A stretch of DNA of 9,944 nucleotides from Sphaerochaeta sp. Its GTDB lineage: Bacteria; Spirochaetota; Spirochaetia; Sphaerochaetales; Sphaerochaetaceae. Position 1 is the stretch's first letter. The number at the start of each line of letters is the position of its first letter. A model generated the notes under the pieces. It was not told the origin of the DNA and did not search any database. It saw nothing but the letters and a program-made list of their open reading frames with translations. A program made the translations under genes and the position numbers. Below are positions 1 through 6,936 of the stretch, one piece after another. The stretch lies in the NCBI GenBank assembly GCA_003446545.1, contig DMAO01000058.1, positions 1,170 to 11,113 of the forward strand, read 5' to 3'.

Positions 1-467
1 CCCCCGCCATTGCAAAGGCAAGCAAACGCCTCATCGGCATAGCCTTAGGGGCTGAGGACTATGTGACTGACCTGAAGACAAGCCGTTCCCCTGACGGGAT
101 TGAGCTGTTGTTTGCCAGGAGCATGATCTTACAGGCTGCCCGCTCTGCGGGTATATCCGCCCTTGATACGGTCTTTTCCGATGTCAACGATGAAGAAGGC
201 CTGATTGCAGAAGCGAAGCATATCAAACAGCTTGGTTTTGACGGCAAGTCTGTTATCAATCCCAGGCAGATTCAGCCGATCATCGATATATTTACCCCTA
301 CGACCAAGGAAATCCAGAAGGCAAAGGCTGTGATGGAAGCTATAGCAGAGGCCAACAGACGTGGTTCTGGGGTCGTCTCACTCAACGGAAAGATGATTGA
401 CCGTCCTATTGTGCTTCGGGCGGAACGTGTGATCAGTCTGGCAAAAGCTGCCAAAATTCTAAGCTAG
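1..467 (+). CDS. citE: Citrate lyase beta subunit (citryl-CoA lyase), 3' part only
   Basis: This is the C-terminal part, about 155 residues, of a protein of the HpcH/HpaI-CitE family, usually about 290 residues; the 5' end is outside the window and the reading frame enters at base 3. CitE cleaves citryl-thioester on the acyl carrier subunit to acetyl-thioester and oxaloacetate (EC 4.1.3.34) in the cytoplasm. Visible family signatures are 'ALGAEDYVTDL' near the start, whose acidic residues belong to the Mg2+ site of the TIM barrel; 'DTVFSDVNDEEGL'; and 'LGFDGKSVINPRQI', typical of CitE. The tail 'DRPIVLRAERVISLAKAA' is the usual C-terminus. The first in-frame GTG at 63 is internal (Val of AEDYV), not a start. 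It ends 10 bases before citF, in the standard citD-E-F order. The citrate lyase context makes CitE much more likely than a stand-alone CitE-like malyl-CoA enzyme. Confidence 0.95.
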   Translation, partial: PAIAKASKRLIGIALGAEDYVTDLKTSRSPDGIELLFARSMILQAARSAGISALDTVFSDVNDEEGLIAEAKHIKQLGFDGKSVINPRQIQPIIDIFTPTTKEIQKAKAVMEAIAEANRRGSGVVSLNGKMIDRPIVLRAERVISLAKAAKILS

Positions 468-470
468 GAG
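466..470 (+). promoter_or_regulatory. Ribosome binding site of citF
   Basis: AGGAG overlaps the citE stop codon (TAG at 465-467) and lies 7 bases before the ATG at 478. This favours 478 over the in-frame GTG at 475, which would be only 4 bases away, and suggests that citF translation is coupled to citE. Confidence 0.7.
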
Positions 471-477
471 ATGTGTG

Positions 478-2031
478 ATGTCAAATTTTGACCTTACTGC
501 AATTGCCCATATGGATGAGTTGAAGACTCAGACTCCTTTTGATATCCAACATGTCTATAAGGAACTGAAGACCTGTCATGAACGCGAACTCAGCGACAAC
601 AAGATTGTGCCGTCACTGAAGGATGCCATCAGGTTGTGCGGTCTCAAGGATGGGATGACGATCTCGTTCCATCACCACTTCCGCAATGGGGACTTTGTTA
701 TCAACCAGGTAATGGCTGTGATAGCAGAGATGGGGATCAAGGACTTGGTCCTTGCCCCGAGCTCTCTGATAGATATTCATAAGCCTCTGATCGAGCATAT
801 AAAAAATGGTGTGGTACATAGGATTGAGACGAGCGGTCTTCGAGGGGAGCTTGCAGAAGCGATCTCCCATGGTCTGATGGAGGTTCCCGTAGTCTTCCGC
901 TCCCATGGAGGACGTGCTGCCGTAATTGAGACAGGGCAGCTTCCCATTGATATTGCCTTTATCGGAGCACCCTCTTGCGATCCCTTGGGCAATGCGAACG
1001 GGTACTCCCGTGACAATGACAAGGGTATCATCTGTGGTGCTATGGGGTATGCAAAGCTCGATGCCCAGTATGCTAGGAAGGTGGTCATTCTTACAGACAA
1101 CATCGTACCGTTTCCCAATGTTCCGTTTGGTATCTCTGAGTCAGATGTTGACTATATAGTGGAAGTCGATGCAATCGGAGACCCCAGTGGCATCATGAGC
1201 GGTGCGACACGGTATACGACCAACCCCAAGGAGCTGATGATAGCCCAGAAAGTCGCTGAGGTCATCGAGGCCACTGATTTTTTCCGTAATGGGTTTTCCC
1301 TACAGATGGGCTCCGGCGGAGCAAGTCTTGCAACGGTGCGCTTCATGAAAGAAAAGATGCTCAAGAAAAAGATCAAGGCGAGTTTTGCCCTTGGAGGGAT
1401 AACTGGACAGATTGTACAGCTGCATGAGGAAGGCCTCATCAAGAAAATCCTTGATGTCCAGTCCTTTGACCTTGAGGCGGCACGTTCTCTGAAGGACAAT
1501 CGCTTTCACCAGCAGATTTCCGCTTCCTATTATGCTAGTCCCAACAGCAAGGGATCGGCTGTAAACCAGTTGGACTTTGTGGTTCTTTCAGCCCTCGAGA
1601 TTGATGTCGACTTCAATGTGAACGTACTGACCGGATCTGATGGGGTGATCAGGGGGGCAATCGGAGGGCACTGTGATACAGCTGCCGGTGCATCGGTTGC
1701 AATCATAACGTGTCCGCTCACCAGGGGACGTATTCCCACTATTGTGGATAGGGTAAATACCATCGTCACCCCCGGCAAGACCATCGACATTGTGGTCACT
1801 GACCAAGGAATTGCAGTTAATCCCATCCGCACCGACCTTATCAAGATGATGGATGCATCTGGGATAGAGCTGTGCACGATCGAGGACCTTAGGGACAAGG
1901 CAGAGAGGATTGTAGGAGAGGGGACTCCCATCGCCTACACCGACCGTGTGGTGGGGGTGGTCACCTATCGGGACGGCTCTGTCATAGACCTTATCTACCA
2001 GGTAAAGGATGAACAGGAAATGGAGGATTAA
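478..2031 (+). CDS. citF: Citrate lyase alpha subunit (citrate CoA-transferase)
   Basis: 517 residues, the usual full length for CitF. It transfers the acyl carrier thiol from acetyl- to citryl-thioester (EC 2.8.3.10) within the cytoplasmic citrate lyase complex (CitD/E/F). The family is recognised by the N-terminal 'SFHHHFRNGD' (about residues 63-72), 'FRSHGGRAAVI' (140-150), the glycine-rich 'QMGSGGASLATVRF' (276-289), 'GGITGQIVQLHEEGLI' (306-321), 'GGHCDTAAGA' (396-405), and the highly conserved C-terminal stretch 'RGRIPTIVDRV' to 'DQGIAVNPIR' (416-451), closing with 'YRDGSVIDLIYQV'. A GTG at 475 is in frame, but ATG 478 has the better spacing from AGGAG. The stop is followed after 3 bases by citX. 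No sign of damage or frameshift. The product name is secure from the motifs and the gene order. Confidence 0.97.
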   Translation: MSNFDLTAIAHMDELKTQTPFDIQHVYKELKTCHERELSDNKIVPSLKDAIRLCGLKDGMTISFHHHFRNGDFVINQVMAVIAEMGIKDLVLAPSSLIDIHKPLIEHIKNGVVHRIETSGLRGELAEAISHGLMEVPVVFRSHGGRAAVIETGQLPIDIAFIGAPSCDPLGNANGYSRDNDKGIICGAMGYAKLDAQYARKVVILTDNIVPFPNVPFGISESDVDYIVEVDAIGDPSGIMSGATRYTTNPKELMIAQKVAEVIEATDFFRNGFSLQMGSGGASLATVRFMKEKMLKKKIKASFALGGITGQIVQLHEEGLIKKILDVQSFDLEAARSLKDNRFHQQISASYYASPNSKGSAVNQLDFVVLSALEIDVDFNVNVLTGSDGVIRGAIGGHCDTAAGASVAIITCPLTRGRIPTIVDRVNTIVTPGKTIDIVVTDQGIAVNPIRTDLIKMMDASGIELCTIEDLRDKAERIVGEGTPIAYTDRVVGVVTYRDGSVIDLIYQVKDEQEMED

Positions 2032-2034
2032 TCT

Positions 2035-2544
2035 ATGGCTACGTTAGAAGAGATATTACAAGCCCGAGAGGATCGGTGTGCAATGCAGACCTCTCTGATT
2101 GAGAAGCATATGTCTCCTCTTGTCTCTTGTACCATGAATATTCCTGGTCCACACAAGAACAGTGATCTGATACAGGCCTGCTTTGACAAGGCTATGGAAG
2201 CCTTTGTGCAACGCAACCAAGGTGTGCTTGAAGAGGTTCTGGAACAGCAAAAGGAAACCGGCCCAGAACGATATTTCATCGTACTGGGTGGGACCAACCT
2301 CTACGCTCTCAAGCGTAGGCTTGCTTTCTTTGAGCAGGTCTTTCCCATTGGACGCTGGTTAGATCTTGACTTGAAGGATAGCGATGGGATAGCCATAACA
2401 CGTAAGGATATCACACTGGAGCAACGGAGGTGTCTTCTGTGTAACCGACCGGCAAAGGAGTGTGCCCGAAGCGAAAGGCATAGCCTTGAGGATTTGTTGG
2501 CACTGACTGAGAAAGAGTTGGTGCTTTTTCTCAAAAAAATGTGA
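2035..2544 (+). CDS. citX: Holo-citrate lyase synthase: transfers the phosphoribosyl-dephospho-CoA prosthetic group to CitD
   Basis: 169 residues, close to the usual CitX length. CitX attaches 2'-(5''-triphosphoribosyl)-3'-dephospho-CoA to a serine of the acyl carrier subunit CitD, releasing diphosphate (EC 2.7.7.61). The nucleotidyltransferase signature 'GRWLDLDL' (106-113) carries the paired aspartates expected for metal binding. It is followed by the CitX C-terminal cysteine/arginine motif, with Cys133, Cys136 and Cys143 in 'CLLCNRPAKECARSERHS'. The N-terminal 'ILQAREDRCAMQ' is also typical. A GGAGG at 2022-2026 inside the end of citF, 8 bases before the ATG, serves as ribosome binding site, so citF and citX are probably translationally coupled. 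CitX sits between citF and citG, matching its partnership with CitG in cofactor assembly. In some bacteria CitX and CitG are fused; here they are separate genes 6 bases apart. Confidence 0.94.
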   Translation: MATLEEILQAREDRCAMQTSLIEKHMSPLVSCTMNIPGPHKNSDLIQACFDKAMEAFVQRNQGVLEEVLEQQKETGPERYFIVLGGTNLYALKRRLAFFEQVFPIGRWLDLDLKDSDGIAITRKDITLEQRRCLLCNRPAKECARSERHSLEDLLALTEKELVLFLKKM

Positions 2545-2550
2545 GCTGAT

Positions 2551-3426
2551 ATGAAACAAATAAAGCTCTTGGCGACAAAAGCCCTACTTGAAGAGGTGCA
2601 CACTACACCCAAACCTGGTCTGGTTGACCGCCTGGGCAGTGGTGGGCATACCGATATGGATTACCATACCTTTGAGAAGAGTGCCTATGCCTTGGAGCCC
2701 TATTTTGGGGAAATGGGTGAATTGGGGAACGTATGGAAAGGCTCTTTGCCTGACTTGTTCAGAGAGGTTCGTAAGATAGGTCTTAAGGCTGAAGAGGCAA
2801 TGTTCTCTGCAACCAGGGGTGTGAATACCCATAAGGGTATGCTTTTCAGTGTAGGCATCCTTTGTGCAGTTTCTGGATATGCAACATCCCAGTACAACTC
2901 TAGCGATACTGATTTGCTCTGTTCGTTGGCAACAGACATGACAAAGCATACCCTAGAAGATGAATTCAGACAGATCCTCAAGTCAACCAACAGTACCCAC
3001 GGTGAAGAACTGTATGCAAAGCAAGGTATCAGAGGGATTCGCGGTGAGGTGATAGATGGCTTTGTATCAGTGAGAAAGCTTTCCCTTCCCTGGTATGCAG
3101 AATACCTGAGACAGGGCCGTGATCCCAATCTTGCACGCCTTCAGGTGTTGCTCGCCCTTATGGCGAATGTCACCGATACCAATGTGCTCTACCGCCACGG
3201 TGCAAAGACCCTCGAGTATGTCCAGATGAGTGCTCACCATATCCTTCAGAAAGGAGGAGCCTTCACAGAGGATGGCATGAAGCTTATCGAAGAGTTGGAT
3301 AGGGTTTTCACCGAGAGGAGGATCAGCTGTGGTGGGTGTGCAGACCTTTTGGGTGTCACGATATTCCTGTATGATCTCTCCCTTCTTGATAAGGAAGCAT
3401 CTGCTGTAAGGGTTGTGAACTATTAG
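2551..3426 (+). CDS. citG: Triphosphoribosyl-dephospho-CoA synthase
   Basis: 291 residues, full length for CitG. It joins ATP and 3'-dephospho-CoA to give 2'-(5''-triphosphoribosyl)-3'-dephospho-CoA and adenine (EC 2.4.2.52), the precursor that CitX loads on CitD. Family motifs in order are 'TTPKPGLVDRLGSGGHTDMD' (18-37), 'ATRGVNTHKGMLFSVG' (87-102), 'STHGEEL' (148-154) with 'GIRGIRGEV' after it, 'NVTDTNVLYRHG' (206-217), and the C-terminal glycine-rich 'CGGCADLLGVT' (260-270), where most relatives have a GGSADLLA-like stretch. The ATG lies 6 bases after the citX stop with only a weak purine-rich sequence before it, so expression probably depends on coupling. It is the last gene of the cit operon and ends 47 bases from the tail of the opposing operon. 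The related MdcB of malonate decarboxylase makes the same product but is ruled out by the citE-F-X neighbours. Confidence 0.95.
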   Translation: MKQIKLLATKALLEEVHTTPKPGLVDRLGSGGHTDMDYHTFEKSAYALEPYFGEMGELGNVWKGSLPDLFREVRKIGLKAEEAMFSATRGVNTHKGMLFSVGILCAVSGYATSQYNSSDTDLLCSLATDMTKHTLEDEFRQILKSTNSTHGEELYAKQGIRGIRGEVIDGFVSVRKLSLPWYAEYLRQGRDPNLARLQVLLALMANVTDTNVLYRHGAKTLEYVQMSAHHILQKGGAFTEDGMKLIEELDRVFTERRISCGGCADLLGVTIFLYDLSLLDKEASAVRVVNY

Positions 3427-3434
3427 TGTCCCAA

Positions 3435-3458
3435 AGTGAATTTTGCCAAGTATTCACT
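3435..3458. terminator. Possible weak hairpin between the converging operons
   Basis: AGTGAAT (3435-3441) and ATTCACT (3452-3458) form a perfect 7-bp stem with a 10-base loop in the 47-base gap between the stops of citG and the GH66 gene. It is the only inverted repeat I see in the gap and the natural place for a bidirectional terminator. However, the stem is AT-rich and no T-run follows on either strand, so it is not a convincing intrinsic terminator. Termination here may be Rho-dependent or occur by transcript collision. Confidence 0.2.
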
Positions 3459-3473
3459 CCTATCTTTGAGCCC

Positions 3474-5210
3474 TTAGAGCTCTGCCCATACCAACGTCCA
3501 AAAAGATTGCAAAGATAAGGTCATTTCACCAGAAGGTCCCCGAATACCGGTTGTCTCTTTCCATTCCAAGGGATGGGCCTTCCCATCGTCCACTTCAGGG
3601 GAGGCTGTGAACACGTTCATCGCTCGTGAGTAGAGGGGGATTTGTATGGTGACGGATACTCCTCCTTTGAAAGGATTCTTCCCTTCATTCCACCGAACAT
3701 TGTCCTGATCCAAAAGATTGAGAGCATTGATGACAATCCGCTTCTTGTTCATGTGGACTATGGGCCATAGGGTATCGGGTTGCCCATCACAAGAAACCCT
3801 CGTCGTAGGCGTTCTTTTCCCCTCTTCATGGATAAAGAAGGAAAATTCACGGTTTTCCCCTATTGCAAAGCTCTCTGTTATATCGACTAGAGACGTACCA
3901 AAGAGCAATTCCCCATATTGGACGGAGAAGTCGGTATATTGGGTGAGGATTCTTCTGTCGTTGGGATTGAGAACTGTATGGTCCACATAATACGGCTGGG
4001 TGAGGATGCCACCATCCTCTCCAAAGAGCAGTAAGGTAGATCCATGAGCATAGACTGTAGCCATAAGGAGACAGGTTGAAGCCAAAGCACGGGAAGAATC
4101 TTGGGTATCCACATCTTTGTAGGAAAGGGAATAGGCTGCAAATACACGTGGTTTCTTGAACCTCTGATGTTCAAGAGCCAATTGCCTAAGGTGTCTGTAT
4201 TCTGTATGGGGATCCCATACTTCTAGATATATTGCCTCCTGCGTGCAGGCCTCTGTGAGATCTGATGGCCAGCCTCCCACATTATTGAAGATGTTTCGGC
4301 TATTGTTCTTTGCCCAATCATCTATCAAGGAAACGAATTCCTTATCAAGGTATACTCTCTTGCCTGCATAGTCGAATGCAATCTTAGGGTACCCATACGT
4401 ATCCATGTGGATGCCATCGAAGCTGAGGGTGTTGATGGCATCTGCATATTGTTCATAGAGACAATTCCTCCAAGGGTTCCCAGCAGAAACATTCATGATG
4501 AAAAATCGTTTGATAAGGTCAATTGGCCTTTGGTTGATATCATACAGGCCCTGGTCTGGATGGCCTTCTAGATATTCCTGGGAGGCTGCATACACAGCCC
4601 CATAGGCAAGGGCATACATTGCTCTGGTGTGAAGTAAGGAGATAGCGGCCCTTACCGTATTGATGTCTATAGATTTTCCCATAAGGTCAGCAAAACAGGG
4701 CCCATTACTTTCATTGGATTCTGGTAGGTACTTGTGCGGTCTGTAGGACCAATCATAGAATTGGATATGCGTGCAGTGTTGTTGTAAGAGGAAGTCAACA
4801 CTGGATTCTCTGGTTGTCAGGTCTTTGCTGGCGAAATTGCACAGGAACCCATACCGTACGGTATGTATCCCAAAATCGATTGCTGTTTTAGCTTGGGCAG
4901 AATGTCCTTCTGAGGTGATGACTGAAAGGAAGAGGCCCAATCCAGCTTGCTGGCCTTCTGGGTTTTTCTTCGAAGGCAATGCGATGGTATGTTCAAAGCG
5001 GACTATGTCAGAGCTTGCAGTAGCAGTAAGGTATGTTTCCCAATGTATTGTGAGCAGCTCATGACCGAGACGGTCAATGCAAAGAACAAAAGAACAGAGA
5101 TCAGGAGAGGACCCTATCCCAGACACCTCTATCATCAAAGGGATGGATCTGTCTTCAGCAGATAGACGGGGTATGAGAGGCCAGAAGTGAAGCTGTAGGT
5201 TGTTGCCCAT
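3474..5210 (-). CDS. GH66-family glycoside hydrolase (dextranase / cycloisomaltooligosaccharide glucanotransferase family), cytoplasmic
   Basis: 578 residues. GH66 enzymes act on internal alpha-1,6-glucosidic bonds of dextran and isomalto-oligosaccharides, by hydrolysis (EC 3.2.1.11) or cyclising transglycosylation (EC 2.4.1.248). The likely layout is an N-terminal beta-sandwich (about 1-115), a TIM barrel (about 118-430) and a C-terminal beta domain (about 440-578). The family assignment rests on 'IQFYDWSYRPHKYLP' (149-163), 'FDGIHMDTYG' (264-273) with Asp270 as the probable nucleophile, and 'IYLEVWD' (327-333) with Glu330 as the probable acid/base. There is no signal peptide and no room for the CBM35 insert of cyclising enzymes. 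That argues for a cytoplasmic hydrolase of imported oligosaccharides, though transfer activity is not excluded. ATG 5210 is preceded by AAAGGA at 8 bases. It is last in the operon, 5 bases after the second permease. Family quite sure; linkage and product inferred. Confidence 0.82.
   Translation of the reverse strand: MGNNLQLHFWPLIPRLSAEDRSIPLMIEVSGIGSSPDLCSFVLCIDRLGHELLTIHWETYLTATASSDIVRFEHTIALPSKKNPEGQQAGLGLFLSVITSEGHSAQAKTAIDFGIHTVRYGFLCNFASKDLTTRESSVDFLLQQHCTHIQFYDWSYRPHKYLPESNESNGPCFADLMGKSIDINTVRAAISLLHTRAMYALAYGAVYAASQEYLEGHPDQGLYDINQRPIDLIKRFFIMNVSAGNPWRNCLYEQYADAINTLSFDGIHMDTYGYPKIAFDYAGKRVYLDKEFVSLIDDWAKNNSRNIFNNVGGWPSDLTEACTQEAIYLEVWDPHTEYRHLRQLALEHQRFKKPRVFAAYSLSYKDVDTQDSSRALASTCLLMATVYAHGSTLLLFGEDGGILTQPYYVDHTVLNPNDRRILTQYTDFSVQYGELLFGTSLVDITESFAIGENREFSFFIHEEGKRTPTTRVSCDGQPDTLWPIVHMNKKRIVINALNLLDQDNVRWNEGKNPFKGGVSVTIQIPLYSRAMNVFTASPEVDDGKAHPLEWKETTGIRGPSGEMTLSLQSFWTLVWAEL
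4850..4865. repeat. Perfect 16-bp palindrome inside the GH66 gene
   Basis: CATACCGTACGGTATG reads the same on both strands. It lies in the part of the GH66 gene that encodes the start of the TIM barrel (the 'HTVRYG' region). No other copy was noticed in the window. It does not resemble the CG-centred operator at 9354-9369 beyond being palindromic. It could be chance, a restriction-type site or a regulator site. Confidence 0.35.
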
Positions 5211-5215
5211 AAGAA

Positions 5216-6043
5216 TTATCCTTTAATTGATCCGGTTGTGATCCCAGAGATAAAAAACTTTTGGAAAAATATGAACATGAGTACCGCAGGGAGTAACCCT
5301 AACGTGGCTGCCGCAGCCATCAGAGGCCAGTTTGCTCCATATTGTTGGAAGAAGAGGGATATTGATAAGGGAATGTTCCGATGGGCCTTGTCCTGTAAGA
5401 AAAATACTGCTTGGGCATAGTTATTCCACATGCCGACTCCTTGCAATATTACAACAGAGGAGGTGACCGGACCGAGAAGGGGCATGGTAATTCTCCAGAA
5501 AGCGCCAAACCAAGAACACCCGTCAATGATTGCAGACTCTTCGAGGGAGATGGGGATGGAACGTATGAAAGACGAATAGAGAAAGACGGAGAAAGGCAAG
5601 GCGTTTGTGGCCATGACAAAGATCATTGCCCAATAGGTGTTAATCCCGCGAAGTCGGATGAGCAGCGTATAGAGCGGCACCGTATTGATGATGCCTGGAA
5701 TCATCATGCAGGCAAGAAGTATGGCAAATATGATTCTGTTGAGTACAGAGGGAAAACGTGCGATCGTATAGCCTGCCATAGCGGAAAAAACTATCAGGAC
5801 TGCAATTCCTCCTCCGGTCATAATGATGCTATTCATCATTGCCTTTCCAAGGTCGCCAGCTTTCCAGGCATTTGGGAAGTTCGTCCAGTTGAAATCTGGA
5901 ATCAATCGTATGGAAGAAAGGCCCCCTTCCTGATTCTTTAAGGCTAGGACGAATAAGAAGAAAAAGGGTATTAGTGCCAGCAGTGCGATGACCAGGACAA
6001 CAGGGTAGAGAGGGTAGGTAAGGGCGTCTCGTTTTTTCATCAT
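5216..6043 (-). CDS. Sugar ABC transporter permease, CUT1 family, MalG-like
   Basis: 275 residues from ATG 6043, the usual MalG length. It is an inner-membrane subunit that pairs with the MalF-like protein below to form the sugar channel. TM1 is at about residues 11-35 ('VVLVIALLALIPFFFLFVL'), with further hydrophobic segments near 72-92, 104-126, 138-158, 193-205 and 243-265. The cytoplasmic EAA loop that docks to the ATPase is at about 168-190 ('EESAIIDGCSWFGAFWRITM'). The C-terminus 'FFQKFFISGITTGSIKG' is classic for this family. The frame stays open upstream to 6154, but that extension is hydrophilic, overlaps the malF-like gene by more than 110 bases and lacks family likeness. The start is one of two adjacent ATGs, 6043 (forming ATGA with the previous stop) or 6040 (better spaced, 8 bases, from AAAGGAG). 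Confidence 0.93.
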   Translation of the reverse strand: MMKKRDALTYPLYPVVLVIALLALIPFFFLFVLALKNQEGGLSSIRLIPDFNWTNFPNAWKAGDLGKAMMNSIIMTGGGIAVLIVFSAMAGYTIARFPSVLNRIIFAILLACMMIPGIINTVPLYTLLIRLRGINTYWAMIFVMATNALPFSVFLYSSFIRSIPISLEESAIIDGCSWFGAFWRITMPLLGPVTSSVVILQGVGMWNNYAQAVFFLQDKAHRNIPLSISLFFQQYGANWPLMAAAATLGLLPAVLMFIFFQKFFISGITTGSIKG

Positions 6044-6936
6044 GCCTTCTCCTTTGCATTGAAGAACTGTAGGGAGAAAAGGACTGGAATCAGGATTATG
6101 AGAAAGAGAATCAGGGCAACGGCGGTGGAGTACCCTGTCTTGTTCCCGTAACACATTCTCATGATGTATATGCTCAGTGATTCTGTATCATAGCCGGGGC
6201 CTCCATCTGTAAGGGCAAGGATTGCATCAAAAACTGAAAGGGATCCGATAATATTGGTGATTACATTGATCTTCAGGGCAGGGGTAAGCTGGGGTAAAAC
6301 TATAAACCTGAATATATTACCCCTTGAAGCTCCCTCTAATTCAGCAGCTTCGTAATGCTCAATAGGTATTGCCTGTAGACCTGCAAGATAGATTATCATA
6401 GTCATTCCCGCATATTGCCAGACATTGACCAGGACTATGACAATCATGGCACTCGATCCGGATAACATCCAGTTTGAAGTGGATCCATACCCAATTTGTT
6501 GCAGGAGGATTGCCAGAAGACCACGCCTGGGTTGGAGTAGAAGATACCAGATTGACCCCATGATCATAGGACTTATCACTGCTGGCAAATACAGCAGAGA
6601 TCGAACAGTTGTCCGGGCCTTGAATGTGCGGTTTAGCAGGAGGGCCAAAAGAAGTCCTGCTATGTTTAGTAAGGGGGCACTCCCCAGGGCGAAAAGTACT
6701 GTATTCTGGATGTCCCTCAAGGCTCTGCTGTCTTGGAAAAATTCCTTGTAATTGGCCAGGCCGATGAACTTGGGAGTAGAGAAACCATCCCAAGCTGTAA
6801 AACTGGTCCATACCCCCCTTGAGAGGGGGTATAGAAAGAATAGTGAGAACAATACCAGGGCTGGCACCGCCATATAGCGATGCCAAGACCCTGTATTGGG
6901 ATGCAAAAACCGATGCTTGTTAATTGCTGGTTGCAT
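6040..6936 (-). CDS. Sugar ABC transporter permease, CUT1 family, MalF-like
   Basis: 298 residues from ATG 6936. It is a first-permease-type CUT1 subunit in the inner membrane. It starts with a short cytoplasmic tail, then TM1 at about 22-40 ('MAVPALVLFSLFFLYPLSR'), with hydrophobic stretches near 78-102, 113-133, 162-187, 223-240 and 271-291. The EAA loop is at 196-219 ('YEAAELEGASRGNIFRFIVL'), and 'LTDGGPGYDTESLSIYI' (242-258) is a hallmark of MalF-like permeases of oligosaccharide systems. The frame is open to 7032, but those extra residues lie inside the binding-protein gene and look unlike a permease N-terminus. ATG 6936 has only a weak GGGA 8 bases upstream and overlaps the binding-protein gene by 17 bases, so translation is probably coupled. 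No ATP-binding subunit is encoded in the window, as is common for CUT1 systems sharing an MsmX/UgpC-type ATPase. Confidence 0.92.
   Translation of the reverse strand: MQPAINKHRFLHPNTGSWHRYMAVPALVLFSLFFLYPLSRGVWTSFTAWDGFSTPKFIGLANYKEFFQDSRALRDIQNTVLFALGSAPLLNIAGLLLALLLNRTFKARTTVRSLLYLPAVISPMIMGSIWYLLLQPRRGLLAILLQQIGYGSTSNWMLSGSSAMIVIVLVNVWQYAGMTMIIYLAGLQAIPIEHYEAAELEGASRGNIFRFIVLPQLTPALKINVITNIIGSLSVFDAILALTDGGPGYDTESLSIYIMRMCYGNKTGYSTAVALILFLIILIPVLFSLQFFNAKEKA
6049..6055 (-). promoter_or_regulatory. Ribosome binding site of the MalG-like gene
   Basis: On the minus strand AAAGGAG lies within the last codons of the MalF-like gene, 5 bases before ATG 6043 and 8 bases before ATG 6040. It excludes the long upstream extension as the true start. 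Confidence 0.65.
6810..6832 (-). other. GC-rich intragenic hairpin early in the MalF-like gene
   Basis: On the transcript ATACCCCC, a 7-base loop and GGGGGTAT form a perfect 8-bp stem with five consecutive G-C pairs. It begins about 90 bases after the stop codon of the binding-protein gene, within the codons for the end of TM1 ('YPLSRGVW'). No T-run follows, so it is not an intrinsic terminator. It could protect the 3' end of a processed binding-protein mRNA, or it could be chance. Confidence 0.35.

Noticed and set aside
471..492. ATG at 471 directly after AGGAG as the citF start
   Set aside because: It is in another frame and meets a stop codon after six codons; citF starts at 478.
613..906. 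Antisense open frames within citF (also 777-1118 and 1530-1931)
   Set aside because: They are shadows of a full-length conserved gene. None has a recognisable domain or start signal.
5411..5941. A 176-codon open frame on the plus strand, opposite the MalG-like gene
   Set aside because: The composition is strongly hydrophilic, rich in Gly, Asp, Lys and Arg, and it resembles no family I know. It exactly mirrors a well-supported permease gene on the other strand and has no ribosome site.
6044..6154. Upstream extension of the MalG-like protein to a start at 6154
   Set aside because: The extra 37 residues are hydrophilic and unlike the family. They lie entirely within the MalF-like gene, and a good AAAGGAG precedes the ATG at 6043/6040.
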